Of a DNA stretch of 64,000 nucleotides, positions 44,297 to 52,055 are shown piece by piece. Position numbers and translations under genes: made by a program. The stretch's first letter is position 1, and every line of letters starts with the position of its first letter. Origin of the DNA: Candidatus Dactylopiibacterium carminicum (GTDB lineage Bacteria; Pseudomonadota; Gammaproteobacteria; Burkholderiales; Rhodocyclaceae); contig NZ_MDUX01000006.1 of assembly GCF_014736495.1 (NCBI RefSeq), forward strand, positions 1 through 64,000. The letters are read 5' to 3'. The notes below the pieces were generated by a model. The model was not told the origin of the DNA and made no database searches. It worked only from the letters and a program-made list of their open reading frames with translations.

Positions 44297-44650
44297 TTAC
44301 TTGATATTTTCCAAATCTCGTTTCCAGTTCTTAAGGTACGTTTTCACTGTTTCGGGTTCCATTTTTAGCGTTTCCGAAACTTCGTTTATGGCGGCGTACT
44401 TCGACAGCCTGTTTTCCATATGTTCGAATACGCGATAGCAAATTGCAGCTTCCTGCCGTTGCTGCGAACGTTTCCGACGAACAGGCGGCAGGCTGTTGCC
44501 GCGCAAGTGTTCGGCAATCATCTTCCTAGCAAGGTCTGGTAACGGTTCGCCGCGTTCAATCATGTCGGCAAAGCGTCGCCAATCGCCGCTTTCGGCCTCC
44601 AGATAGGGTTCATGTACTTGTTCCAGTGGTTCGCGTTTTAGTCTTGGCAT
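44297..44650 (-). CDS. Helix-turn-helix-like hypothetical element protein, 117 aa
   Basis: A basic protein with an acidic N-terminal third (EPYLEAESGDWRRFADMIERGEPLPDLARKMIAEHLRG). Its C-terminal helix-turn-helix-like segment is YAAINEVSETLKMEPETVKTYLKNWKRDLE. ATG 44650 overlaps the integrase stop by 13 bases, so it is coupled to int. It could be a DNA-binding accessory factor; the family is unknown to me. Confidence 0.68.
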   Translation of the reverse strand: MPRLKREPLEQVHEPYLEAESGDWRRFADMIERGEPLPDLARKMIAEHLRGNSLPPVRRKRSQQRQEAAICYRVFEHMENRLSKYAAINEVSETLKMEPETVKTYLKNWKRDLENIK

Positions 44651-45855
44651 TGCTCGCCTCCTTCTTTCGGCTTCATCATGTTTTCGACCATATCCGCCCA
44701 TTCTTGCATCATGGTTCGGCGGTCTTTCATGTATTCGGCTTGGTTGTAGCTGGTGCGAACCTTGTTGCGTTCGGCGTGCGCTAACTGGCGTTCGATTACG
44801 TCGGACTGATACCCCATTTCGTTAAGGATGGTCGAAGCGGTCGCCCGGAAGCCATGCGCCGAAAAGCCGATGCTGTCTTTGCCGTTGAAGCCCATGCGTT
44901 CAAGCGCCCGGTTAAGGGTTGTCGCCGTCATACACTCTTTAGGGTTGCGATAGTTCGGGAACAGCAAGCCGCGCCCGCCAGTGTGGGTATGCAGTTCGCG
45001 CAGCAATTCGACGGCCTGCCGGGATAGCGGGACTATGTGCGGTTCGCGCATCTTCATTCGTTCTGCGGGTATCCGCCATTCGGCCCGGTCTAGGTCAAAT
45101 TCCGACCATTCAGCCTTACGAAGTTCGACGGTTCGAACGAAGGTAAGCAACATCAGGCGCAGCGCAATAACGGTTGTTCGATACCCGCCGTATTCGTCAA
45201 GCGCGGTCGCAAATTCGGCGATTTGTTCGCGGGATAGCGGCTTGCGGTGTTCGACCTTCGGGCGATGAATCGCGCCTTTCAGGGCTGCGGCGGGGTCGCT
45301 ATCAGCGCGAAGCGTTGCGACGGCATAGCGAAAAATGGCCGAAGACCATTGCCGCACCAACAGGGCGACCGTTTCAGCGCCCCGGCCTTCTATGCGACGG
45401 ATGATTTCCAGCAAGTGCGCAGCCGTTACGCTGCGAATCGGAAGCTTGCCCACATAGGGGAACACGTCGCCCGACAGGAAGTTTTCAACTTGGCGCAGAT
45501 AGTACGGCGTCCATCCTGCCGACTTCTTCGCCATCCATTCGCGGGCTACGGCTTCGAAGGTGTTTGCGTTCGCGGCGTTGTTCGCCAGCCGTTCGGCCTG
45601 CCGATTGTGCGAAGGGTGAATGCCTTGTTCGACCAAGCCCCGCGCCTTGCGGTGCAGTTCGCGTGCGTCTGAAAGTCCGATGTTCGGATAGTCGCCGATG
45701 GCAAATACGTTCTCTTTGCCTGCAATGCGGTAGCGATAGCGCCAAAGCTTCGCGCCGGTCGGTCGAACCTCAAGGTACAGCCCGCCGCCGTCTGCAAGCT
45801 TCTGCGGCTTGTCTGCGGGCTTCGTGGTGCGGATTTTGGCGTCAGTTAGTGGCAT
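44638..45855 (-). CDS. int: Tyrosine integrase (P4-like, DUF4102 N terminus)
   Basis: 405 residues. The N-terminal arm-binding domain begins MPLTDAKIRTTKPADKPQKL with DGGGLYLEVRPTGAKLWRYRY, followed by a core-binding region and the catalytic domain. The tetrad is visible: Arg in LLTFVRTVELRKAEW, His-x-x-Arg in SAHGFRATASTILNE, the second His in QLAHAERNKVRTSY and the nucleophile Tyr in YNQAEY. It should catalyse integration at the trpG start. It lies next to attR, with arm-type repeats directly upstream of its ATG. Confidence 0.95.
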   Translation of the reverse strand: MPLTDAKIRTTKPADKPQKLADGGGLYLEVRPTGAKLWRYRYRIAGKENVFAIGDYPNIGLSDARELHRKARGLVEQGIHPSHNRQAERLANNAANANTFEAVAREWMAKKSAGWTPYYLRQVENFLSGDVFPYVGKLPIRSVTAAHLLEIIRRIEGRGAETVALLVRQWSSAIFRYAVATLRADSDPAAALKGAIHRPKVEHRKPLSREQIAEFATALDEYGGYRTTVIALRLMLLTFVRTVELRKAEWSEFDLDRAEWRIPAERMKMREPHIVPLSRQAVELLRELHTHTGGRGLLFPNYRNPKECMTATTLNRALERMGFNGKDSIGFSAHGFRATASTILNEMGYQSDVIERQLAHAERNKVRTSYNQAEYMKDRRTMMQEWADMVENMMKPKEGGEQCQD

Positions 45856-45859
45856 GGCT

Positions 45860-45900
45860 GCGGGTATCGCGGAATTGATACCCGCAAAAATACCCGCAAT
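45860..45900. promoter_or_regulatory. Right-end integrase arm-type repeats
   Basis: GATACCCGC at 45877-45885, ATACCCGCAA at 45890-45899, and one inverted copy GCGGGTATC at 45860-45868. They match the repeats at 39469-39497. The position between int and attR fits integrase arm sites that also allow int autoregulation. Confidence 0.65.
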
Positions 45901-46020
45901 TTTGCCGGATTACAATAGACAATGCCGGTTGTTGATGACCTTCAAACCCTTGCCTTTGCTAGCTTTTTGCTTGGGTATCGGACTTAATTGGATTTTGCTG
46001 GATGCTAATGATGATTATCG

Positions 46021-46034
46021 ATCATCAGCAGCAT
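46021..46034 (-). other. Attachment site attR
   Basis: ATCATCAGCAGCAT, the second copy of the core. On the minus strand the native trpG ribosome-binding site (GGAGAACAGC then ATG) precedes it exactly. The hybrid frame reads MLLMIDNHH and stops at 46005-46007. Confidence 0.88.
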
Positions 46035-46198
46035 GCTGTTCTCCATTGCACGTGGGCCGCGCCACGCTGGCTTTCATGTTCTGACCGGCCAAGATTCATC
46101 CGCAGCCCCGCTTGCGCCGCCTGGTTCGGAAATGGTCCGGAATTTCCCCGCTAGGATGGTGCGCGCCGGGGATACGCGCGCAAAGGATGGCTTGGCGG
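46035..46198 (-). promoter_or_regulatory. Displaced trpG leader region with hairpins and ribosome-binding site
   Basis: Transcribed after the leader ORF. Hairpins on the minus strand are GGTGGC/GCCGCC overlapping the tandem Trp codons, TGCGCGC/GCGCGCA, GGAAAT/ATTTCC and CGTGG/CCACG. It ends with GGAG six bases before the att-core ATG. I see no hairpin followed by a T run, so a classical terminator-type attenuator is not demonstrated. Confidence 0.5.
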
Positions 46199-46255
46199 CT
46201 AGCGCCACCAGCGGAACAGCGAGGATCTGCGAAGGAGGAGGAATTTGCGTCGCAT
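46199..46255 (-). CDS. trpL: Candidate trp leader peptide (18 aa, tandem Trp)
   Basis: ATG at 46253-46255, reading MRRKFLLLRRSSLFRWWR then TAG. The two adjacent TGG codons next to the stop, and a stem that begins at those codons, are the layout of a ribosome-stalling tryptophan leader. It lies between a -10 box and the original trpG ribosome-binding site. There is no Shine-Dalgarno, and the predicted RNA start is only a few bases before the ATG, so it may be leaderless. It now stands 6.6 kb from trpG because of the inserted element. Confidence 0.6.
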   Translation of the reverse strand: MRRKFLLLRRSSLFRWWR

Positions 46256-46265
46256 GACGGGGCAC

Positions 46266-46296
46266 ATTCTAGCCCGGATTGCGGGCGGGCAGACAA
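46266..46296 (-). promoter_or_regulatory. Candidate original trpG promoter
   Basis: Minus strand TAGAAT (46266-46271) with TTGTCT (46291-46296) 19 bp upstream. The spacing is long, but the -10 is good and sits directly before the Trp-codon leader ORF. It fires toward the element's integrase gene in the present arrangement. Confidence 0.45.
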
Positions 46297-46300
46297 CTGC

Positions 46301-46627
46301 TCAACGGCGCCAGCCGCGCTTTTCCAGCGCGTCCTGGCAGCGAGAGCAGCCTTCCCAGGGCAGACAATCGCATTCTAGGGGAAGATACGCCGCGCCGGTG
46401 ACGCTCAGGCCAGCGGAGCGATCCTGCCGGGGGGCCTTGCCAGAACCGCTGCGGGAGCCCGCAGGCTGAACAGCCCCCGGGGCGTCGTCGTCAGACAGCC
46501 AACGGCGGAAGATCGCCAGATTCGCCGGATTGGTGACATACCAGAGCCGCTTTGCAGGGTCCCAGCGGGCGCCCAGGCGCTTCGCCTCATCCTTCTCCGC
46601 GAACGGAACCTGAAGATCGACTCTCAT
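46301..46627 (-). CDS. DUF5710-domain protein with C-terminal Cys cluster
   Basis: 108 residues. The N-terminal DUF5710 segment is MRVDLQVPFAEKDEAKRLGARWDPAKRLWYV. A Ser/Gly/Arg-rich linker follows, then CDCLPWEGCSRCQDAL, where four cysteines could bind zinc. DUF5710 occurs in DNA-processing proteins such as TraC- and DnaG-associated ones; its role here is unknown. It precedes the displaced trp promoter on the same strand. Confidence 0.75.
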   Translation of the reverse strand: MRVDLQVPFAEKDEAKRLGARWDPAKRLWYVTNPANLAIFRRWLSDDDAPGAVQPAGSRSGSGKAPRQDRSAGLSVTGAAYLPLECDCLPWEGCSRCQDALEKRGWRR

Positions 46628-46745
46628 GCTTTACCTGCCTGCGTATCGGATGCCACGGGGCCGGCAGGATGCACTCATACGGTTCTGCATTCAAGCGTGG
46701 AACGAGCCAAACCAACGGTTTTATACGTCTGAAGGCAGAACAGCA

Positions 46746-47840
46746 TCAAGACACGCGATGCGCCAGCCCAAGATAGGCAGCCCCTCGCATTTCGATCAGG
46801 CGCGATACGGTGCGCGGAAACTCCTGTGCGTTCGGCCCCTCTCGATACAGGTCAGCGGCCTCGGCCTGCGCGCTGATGAGCAGCTTCACACGGGCTTTGT
46901 AGCAGACATCCACCAGCCAGGTGAAGCGGCGCGCCTCGTTGCCTTGCTCCCGCTTCATCACAGGTACATCCGAAAGGATCAGGGTGTGGTACTCGCGGGC
47001 GATCTCCAGATAATCGGCCTGGGCACGCGGCCCGCCGCACAGGGTGGCGAAATCGAACCATACAACACCGGGTGCCACACGCCGCACCGGCAACTGACGC
47101 CCCTGTACCACGATCTCGCCGGGCTTGCCGGCATTCGCCGCCATGCGGCCGAAATGGGCAGCCAGCTCCGCATCGGCGGCAGCATCCGCAGGCACGATGA
47201 AGATATCCATCTGCACCAGCGAGCGCAGGCGATAGTCGGTGCCGTCCTCCACTTCCAGCACGTCGAACTGCTGCTTGATCAACGCAATCGTGGGCAGAAA
47301 GTTCTGTCGTTGCAGGCCGTTCGGATACAGGCCGTCGGGCGGGTAATTGGAGGTCATCACGAAGACGACTCCACGCTCGAACAAGGCCTGCAGCAAGCGC
47401 CCGAGGATCATCGCATCCGCAATGTCGGCCACGTGGAATTCATCGAAGCACAACAGCCGCGTGGCTTTCGCGATGTCATCCGCCACGCGTGCAAGCGGAT
47501 CCTCCTGCGTCTGATGCACACGCAATGAGGCGTGGATCTCCTGCATGAAGGCATGGAAATGCACCCGACGCTTGCGCTGATAGGGCACCGCGTCGAAGAA
47601 GCAATCCATCAGAAAACTCTTGCCGCGCCCAACCCCGCCCCACAGATAGACACTGCGCGGCAGATCGGGGTGGATGAGCAGCTTGCGCAACCTGTTGCGT
47701 CGCCTTGCCTTGAACTCCAGTAGTTCGGCATACAGGCGCTGCAATCGTTCGATGGCCTGCCGTTGCGCCGCATCGGCCCGATAACCACGGATCCCCAGCG
47801 CGGCGGCGTAGGCATCACGCACGCCGAATTCACGATTCAC
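46746..47840 (-). CDS. zapE: Cell-division ATPase ZapE (AFG1 family)
   Basis: 364-residue AFG1-like AAA+ protein: VYLWGGVGRGKSFLMDCFFDAVP (Walker A), RLLCFDEFHVADIADAMILGRLL (Walker B), FVMTSNYPPDGLYPNGLQRQNFLP and a late RFTWLVDVCYKARVKLLISA. ZapE associates with the Z ring and destabilises FtsZ polymers. It lies 5 bp downstream of sucB and is probably at the end of that transcript. Confidence 0.93.
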   Translation of the reverse strand: MNREFGVRDAYAAALGIRGYRADAAQRQAIERLQRLYAELLEFKARRRNRLRKLLIHPDLPRSVYLWGGVGRGKSFLMDCFFDAVPYQRKRRVHFHAFMQEIHASLRVHQTQEDPLARVADDIAKATRLLCFDEFHVADIADAMILGRLLQALFERGVVFVMTSNYPPDGLYPNGLQRQNFLPTIALIKQQFDVLEVEDGTDYRLRSLVQMDIFIVPADAAADAELAAHFGRMAANAGKPGEIVVQGRQLPVRRVAPGVVWFDFATLCGGPRAQADYLEIAREYHTLILSDVPVMKREQGNEARRFTWLVDVCYKARVKLLISAQAEAADLYREGPNAQEFPRTVSRLIEMRGAAYLGLAHRVS

Positions 47841-47845
47841 CGAAC

Positions 47846-49105
47846 TCAGATTTCCAGCAGCAGGCGCGAGGGATCTTCCAGCGCCTCCTTCATCGTCACC
47901 AGCCCGAGTACGGCTTCACGGCCATCGATGATGCGGTGGTCGTACGACATGGCGAGATAGTTGATCGGGCGGATCACGATCTGGCCGTTCTCGACCACCG
48001 GGCGGTCCTTGGTGGCATGGATACCGAGGATCGCCGATTGCGGCGGGTTGATGATGGGCGTGGAAAGCATGGAGCCAAACACGCCACCATTGGAGATCGA
48101 GAAGGTGCCCCCGGTCAGCTCTTCCAGCGAGAGCTTGCCGTCCTTGGCCTTGGCACCGAATTCGGCGATCTTCTTCTCGATCTGGGCGATGCTCATCTGG
48201 TCTGCATTGCGCAGGATGGGCACCACCAGACCGCGCGGACTGCCCACCGCGATACCGATGTCGAAGTAGCCGTGATAGACGATGTCGTTGCCATCGACCG
48301 AGGCGTTCAGCACCGGGTACTTCTTCAACGCGGCCACGGCAGCCTTGACGAAGAAGGACATGAAGCCGAGCTTGATACCGTGTTCCTTCTCGAACTTATC
48401 CTGGTACTTCTTGCGCAGCTCCATCACCGGCGCCATGTTCACCTCGTTGAAGGTGGTGAGGATGGCGTTGGTCGCCTGGGACTGCAGCAGGCGCTCGGCC
48501 ACGCGGGCACGCAGGCGGCTCATCGGCACGCGCTGCTCGGGGCGATCGGCCAGCGCATTCTCGACCTCGGGCGGTACGGGCGGTTGCGGCAAGGCATTGG
48601 CCTGCTGCGCCGGCGCAGCAGCCACGGGTGCGACGGTAGCGGAGCTTGCGGCAGGCGCCGGGCGTGCCAGCCCCAGGGCATCTGCCTTGGTGATACGTCC
48701 GCCGGGGCCGGTGCCCTGTACGCTTGCCGGATCCACCCCCTGTTCGGCCAGCAGCTTGCGTGCAGCCGGGCCAGTGCCCGCAGGTGCTGCAGCGACGGCA
48801 GCCGGTGCGGGCACGGCGGCCTTGCCAGCGGTTGCGGCGGAGGCAGGGGCGCTTGCGCCAGCCTTGGCCTCGGTATCGATCTGGGCAATCAGCTCACCGC
48901 TGGCGACCGAGCTGCCGTTGGCCTTGATGATCTTGACCAGTACGCCATCGGCGGGCGCCGGGGTTTCCAGCACGACCTTGTCGGTTTCGATGTCGATGAG
49001 ATTCTGGTCGCGCTTGACGGCCTGCCCCTCCTGCGCATGCCAGCTGACCAGCGTGGCCTCGGATACGGATTCCGAGAGCTGCGGCACTTTGACTTCGATG
49101 ATCAT
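47846..49105 (-). CDS. sucB: 2-oxoglutarate dehydrogenase E2 (dihydrolipoyl succinyltransferase)
   Basis: 419 residues: one lipoyl domain ([19 protein letters not shown], with the lipoylated Lys in [10 protein letters not shown]), an Ala/Pro-rich linker, and a peripheral-subunit-binding domain ([28 protein letters not shown]). A second Ala/Pro linker precedes the catalytic domain ending [17 protein letters not shown]. It transfers the succinyl group to CoA. It follows sucA by 35 bp. No lpd gene follows within the window; zapE does. Confidence 0.96.
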   Translation of the reverse strand: MIIEVKVPQLSESVSEATLVSWHAQEGQAVKRDQNLIDIETDKVVLETPAPADGVLVKIIKANGSSVASGELIAQIDTEAKAGASAPASAATAGKAAVPAPAAVAAAPAGTGPAARKLLAEQGVDPASVQGTGPGGRITKADALGLARPAPAASSATVAPVAAAPAQQANALPQPPVPPEVENALADRPEQRVPMSRLRARVAERLLQSQATNAILTTFNEVNMAPVMELRKKYQDKFEKEHGIKLGFMSFFVKAAVAALKKYPVLNASVDGNDIVYHGYFDIGIAVGSPRGLVVPILRNADQMSIAQIEKKIAEFGAKAKDGKLSLEELTGGTFSISNGGVFGSMLSTPIINPPQSAILGIHATKDRPVVENGQIVIRPINYLAMSYDHRIIDGREAVLGLVTMKEALEDPSRLLLEI

Positions 49106-49140
49106 GTTCTGTTTCTCCTGGTTTTCTTGTCAGGCCGGGC

Positions 49141-51990
49141 TCAGAAGCGCGGCGCCTGGTCTTGTCCGAGAGGGCCGAAAGCACCTTCGATGACTTCACG
49201 CTGCTGGGCGCTATGCACGGCGTAGTAACCGACGGCGGGCGAAGCTGAGGCCGGACGGCTCACCAGGTGCAGCGTGTGCTTGGCGCCCATGGAACGCGCC
49301 AGATGCTGACGCGAGGCGATCCAGTACCAGGCGCCCTGATTGCGCGGTTCCTCCTGGCACCAGACGACGTCCTTGGCGTTCGGATACTTCGCCAGCTCGG
49401 TCGCGAAGGCGTCGTTGGGGAAGGGGTATAGCTGCTCCAGGCGGAGGACCACGGTGTCCTTGAGCTCCCGCGCACGACGCTCGGCCAGCAACTCGTAGTA
49501 GAGCTTGCCGGAGCACACCACGATGCGCTTGACCTTCTTGGCGTCGAACTTGTCGACCTCGCCGATCACCGTACGGAACTGCCCGGTCGCCAGTTCATCC
49601 AGCGACGACACGGCGTCCTTGTGGCGCAGCAACGACTTGGGCGTCATGACGACCAGCGGCTTCCTGAGCGGGCGCACCATCTGGCGACGCAGCAGATGGA
49701 AGATCTGAGCCGGCGTGGAGGGTACGCAGACCTGCCAGTTGTTCTCGGCGGAGAGCTGCATATACCGCTCCAGACGACCTGAAGAGTGCTCCGGCCCCTG
49801 CCCTTCATAGCCATGCGGCAACAGCAGCGTGATGCCGGCCTGACGGCCCCATTTGGCTTCGCCAGAGGAGATGAACTGGTCGATCACCACTTGAGCGCAG
49901 TTGCCGAAGTCACCGAACTGCGCCTCCCAGACCACCAGATGATGAGGCTCGGCCGTGGCATAGCCGTATTCGAAACCGAGGATGCCGGATTCGGACAGCA
50001 CGGAATCGATCACCTGGAAAGGGGCCTGCTCGGGCTGGATGTTGGCCAACGGCACATGGATGCCGGCATCCCATTTCTCGCGGTTCTGGTCGTGCAGCAC
50101 GGCATGGCGGTGGAAGAAGGTTCCCCGGCCGGAGTCCTGCCCCGAAATGCGCACGCCGTAGCCCTGCGCCACCAGCGAGGCGTAGGCAAGATTCTCGCCC
50201 ATGCCCCAGTCCAGCGGCAGTTCGCCCGCGCCCATGGCCTTACGATCCTCGATGATCTTGGCCACACGCGGATGCAGCACGAAGCCTTCGGGTGCTTCGG
50301 TCAGGCGGGTCGCCAGACGCTGCAGCTCGGAGAGCGGTACACCGGTGGCACACTCGTCGGTGTATTCCTTGCTGACGAAGGGGCTCCAGTCCTGCGCGAA
50401 CTTGCGGCTGTGGCCGGAAAGCACCGGGTTGTAGAGCAATTCACCACGATCCAGGTGGTCGCGGTACTGGGCGATCATCGCGTCAGCTTCGTCCGCCGCG
50501 ATCACGCCAAGTCCGGCAAGCTTGTCTGCATAAACCTTGCGGGTGCCAGGGTGCTGACCGATCTTCTTGTACATCAGCGGCTGGGTGACCATCGGCTCGT
50601 CCTGCTCGTTGTGGCCGAGCTTGCGGTAGCAGACGAGATCGACCACCACATCCTTGCGGAAGGTCTGGCGGAATTCGATGGCGAGCTGGCAGGCCAGCGC
50701 CACGGCTTCGGGATCGTCCGCGTTGACATGGAAGATCGGCGCCTCGGCCATCTTGAAGATGTCCGTGCAGTACAGCGAGCTGCGCGCATCGCGCGGGTCG
50801 GAAGTGGTGAAACCAATCTGATTGTTGATCACCAGATGTACCGAGCCGCCGGTGCCGTAGCCCCGGGTCTGCGAGAAGTTGAGCAGCTCCTGATTGATGC
50901 CTTGCCCGGGCACGGCGGCGTCGCCATGGATCAGCAACGGCAGCACCTGGTTTTGCGCACCTTCGCCACGGCGACGCTGGCGGGCGTACACGGAGCCTTG
51001 CACCACGGGATTGACGATCTCCAGATGCGAGGGGTTGAAGGCCAGCGACAGATGTACCGGACCTCCCGGGGTATTCACGTCGGACGAGAAACCCATGTGG
51101 TATTTCACATCTCCGGCAGAGAGATCGGCGACGTGCTTACCCTCGAATTCCTCGAACAGCATCTTGGGCGATTTGCCCAGCGTGTTGACCAGCACGTTCA
51201 GCCGCCCGCGGTGGGCCATGCCGACCAGTATTTCCTGCACGCCCAGACTGCCGGCGGTGTTCACGAAGGTATCCATGGCCACGATGGCGGACTCACCGCC
51301 TTCGAGCGAGAAACGCTTCTGTCCGACGTAACGGGTATGCAGGTACTTTTCCAGGGTTTCGGCAGCGGTCAGACGCTCGAGGATGCGCTTGCGCGTCTCC
51401 ACCTCGAAGCTCGGCGTGGAGCGGATCGGCTCCAGGCGGCTCTGGATCCAGCGCTTCTGCTGCACGTCGGCCATGTACATGTACTCGACCGTGAGCGTGC
51501 CGCAGTAGGTTTGCCGCGCGGCTTCCAGAATCTCGCGCAGCGAGGCCTGGCTACCTTCCTGGAACTGGAAGGAGCCCATGTTGAAACGTGCAGAGAGGTC
51601 CGCTTCGGTAAAGCCATAAAATGAGGGCTCCAGCTCCGCGATGGGCGGGCGCTCCTGACGCTTGAGCGGATCGATCTGCGCCCAGTGGTTCCCGAGGAAA
51701 CGGTAGGCGTTGATCATCTGCAGCACGCCGATCTGGCGCTTGTCCGCCATGCCCGGCGAGGCCACCGCACTGGAAAGCGGTTTTCCCTGCTTGGCGATCT
51801 GTGCGAAGGAGGCGATCACTGGCGCATGCGCCACGTCGCGCCCGGCACCGGGCAGGTTCTGCAGGGAGTCGAAGTAATCACGCCACTGGTCCGACACGCT
51901 GGCCGGATTCTCGAGGTAGGTCTCGTAGAGTTCCTCGATGAAAGGCGCATTGGCTCCGAACAGGTAGGAGTTGAGCTGGAACTGTCTCAT
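49141..51990 (-). CDS. sucA: 2-oxoglutarate dehydrogenase E1
   Basis: 949-residue thiamine-diphosphate enzyme. It starts MRQFQLNSYLFGANAPFIEEL and contains GMAHRGRLNVLVNTLGK, HLSLAFNPSHLEIVNPVVQG, HGDAAVPGQGINQE (the TPP/Mg region) and GHNEQDEPMVTQP. The C-terminal transketolase-like part has LLPHGYEGQGPEHSSGRLER. It decarboxylates 2-oxoglutarate and succinylates the lipoyl group of SucB. It lies 65 bp after gltA in the TCA run. Confidence 0.96.
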   Translation of the reverse strand: MRQFQLNSYLFGANAPFIEELYETYLENPASVSDQWRDYFDSLQNLPGAGRDVAHAPVIASFAQIAKQGKPLSSAVASPGMADKRQIGVLQMINAYRFLGNHWAQIDPLKRQERPPIAELEPSFYGFTEADLSARFNMGSFQFQEGSQASLREILEAARQTYCGTLTVEYMYMADVQQKRWIQSRLEPIRSTPSFEVETRKRILERLTAAETLEKYLHTRYVGQKRFSLEGGESAIVAMDTFVNTAGSLGVQEILVGMAHRGRLNVLVNTLGKSPKMLFEEFEGKHVADLSAGDVKYHMGFSSDVNTPGGPVHLSLAFNPSHLEIVNPVVQGSVYARQRRRGEGAQNQVLPLLIHGDAAVPGQGINQELLNFSQTRGYGTGGSVHLVINNQIGFTTSDPRDARSSLYCTDIFKMAEAPIFHVNADDPEAVALACQLAIEFRQTFRKDVVVDLVCYRKLGHNEQDEPMVTQPLMYKKIGQHPGTRKVYADKLAGLGVIAADEADAMIAQYRDHLDRGELLYNPVLSGHSRKFAQDWSPFVSKEYTDECATGVPLSELQRLATRLTEAPEGFVLHPRVAKIIEDRKAMGAGELPLDWGMGENLAYASLVAQGYGVRISGQDSGRGTFFHRHAVLHDQNREKWDAGIHVPLANIQPEQAPFQVIDSVLSESGILGFEYGYATAEPHHLVVWEAQFGDFGNCAQVVIDQFISSGEAKWGRQAGITLLLPHGYEGQGPEHSSGRLERYMQLSAENNWQVCVPSTPAQIFHLLRRQMVRPLRKPLVVMTPKSLLRHKDAVSSLDELATGQFRTVIGEVDKFDAKKVKRIVVCSGKLYYELLAERRARELKDTVVLRLEQLYPFPNDAFATELAKYPNAKDVVWCQEEPRNQGAWYWIASRQHLARSMGAKHTLHLVSRPASASPAVGYYAVHSAQQREVIEGAFGPLGQDQAPRF

Positions 51991-52055
51991 CTGGTTGGGC
52001 CTCTCTGGTTACGGACGCGGTACATCCCGCGCCCGACAGCATGCTTCTCTTTGTT

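Larger units (their letters stand above)
39403..46034. mobile_element. Small integrative element (about 6.6 kb) inserted at the trpG start codon
   Basis: Bounded by the 14-bp direct repeat ATCATCAGCAGCAT at 39403-39416 and 46021-46034. It carries, right to left on the minus strand, a tyrosine integrase, a helix-turn-helix protein, AlpA, a frameshifted RepA-like ATPase, four unknown ORFs and a XRE regulator, plus a plus-strand zinc-ribbon protein. It has no capsid, tail, lysis or conjugation genes, so it resembles a P4-like satellite or a genomic island rather than a full prophage. Its sequence is visibly richer in A+T than the host genes on both sides. Confidence 0.9.

Noticed and set aside
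39403-46034. Complete prophage
   Set aside because: No capsid, portal, terminase, tail or lysis genes; the element is only about 6.6 kb.
46035-46300. Possible remnant of trpE upstream of trpG
   Set aside because: No anthranilate synthase I motifs in any frame. The region is better explained as a promoter and leader.
49786-51624. 612-codon plus-strand frame opposite sucA
   Set aside because: Shadow of sucA codon usage; no domain, start signal or conservation expected.
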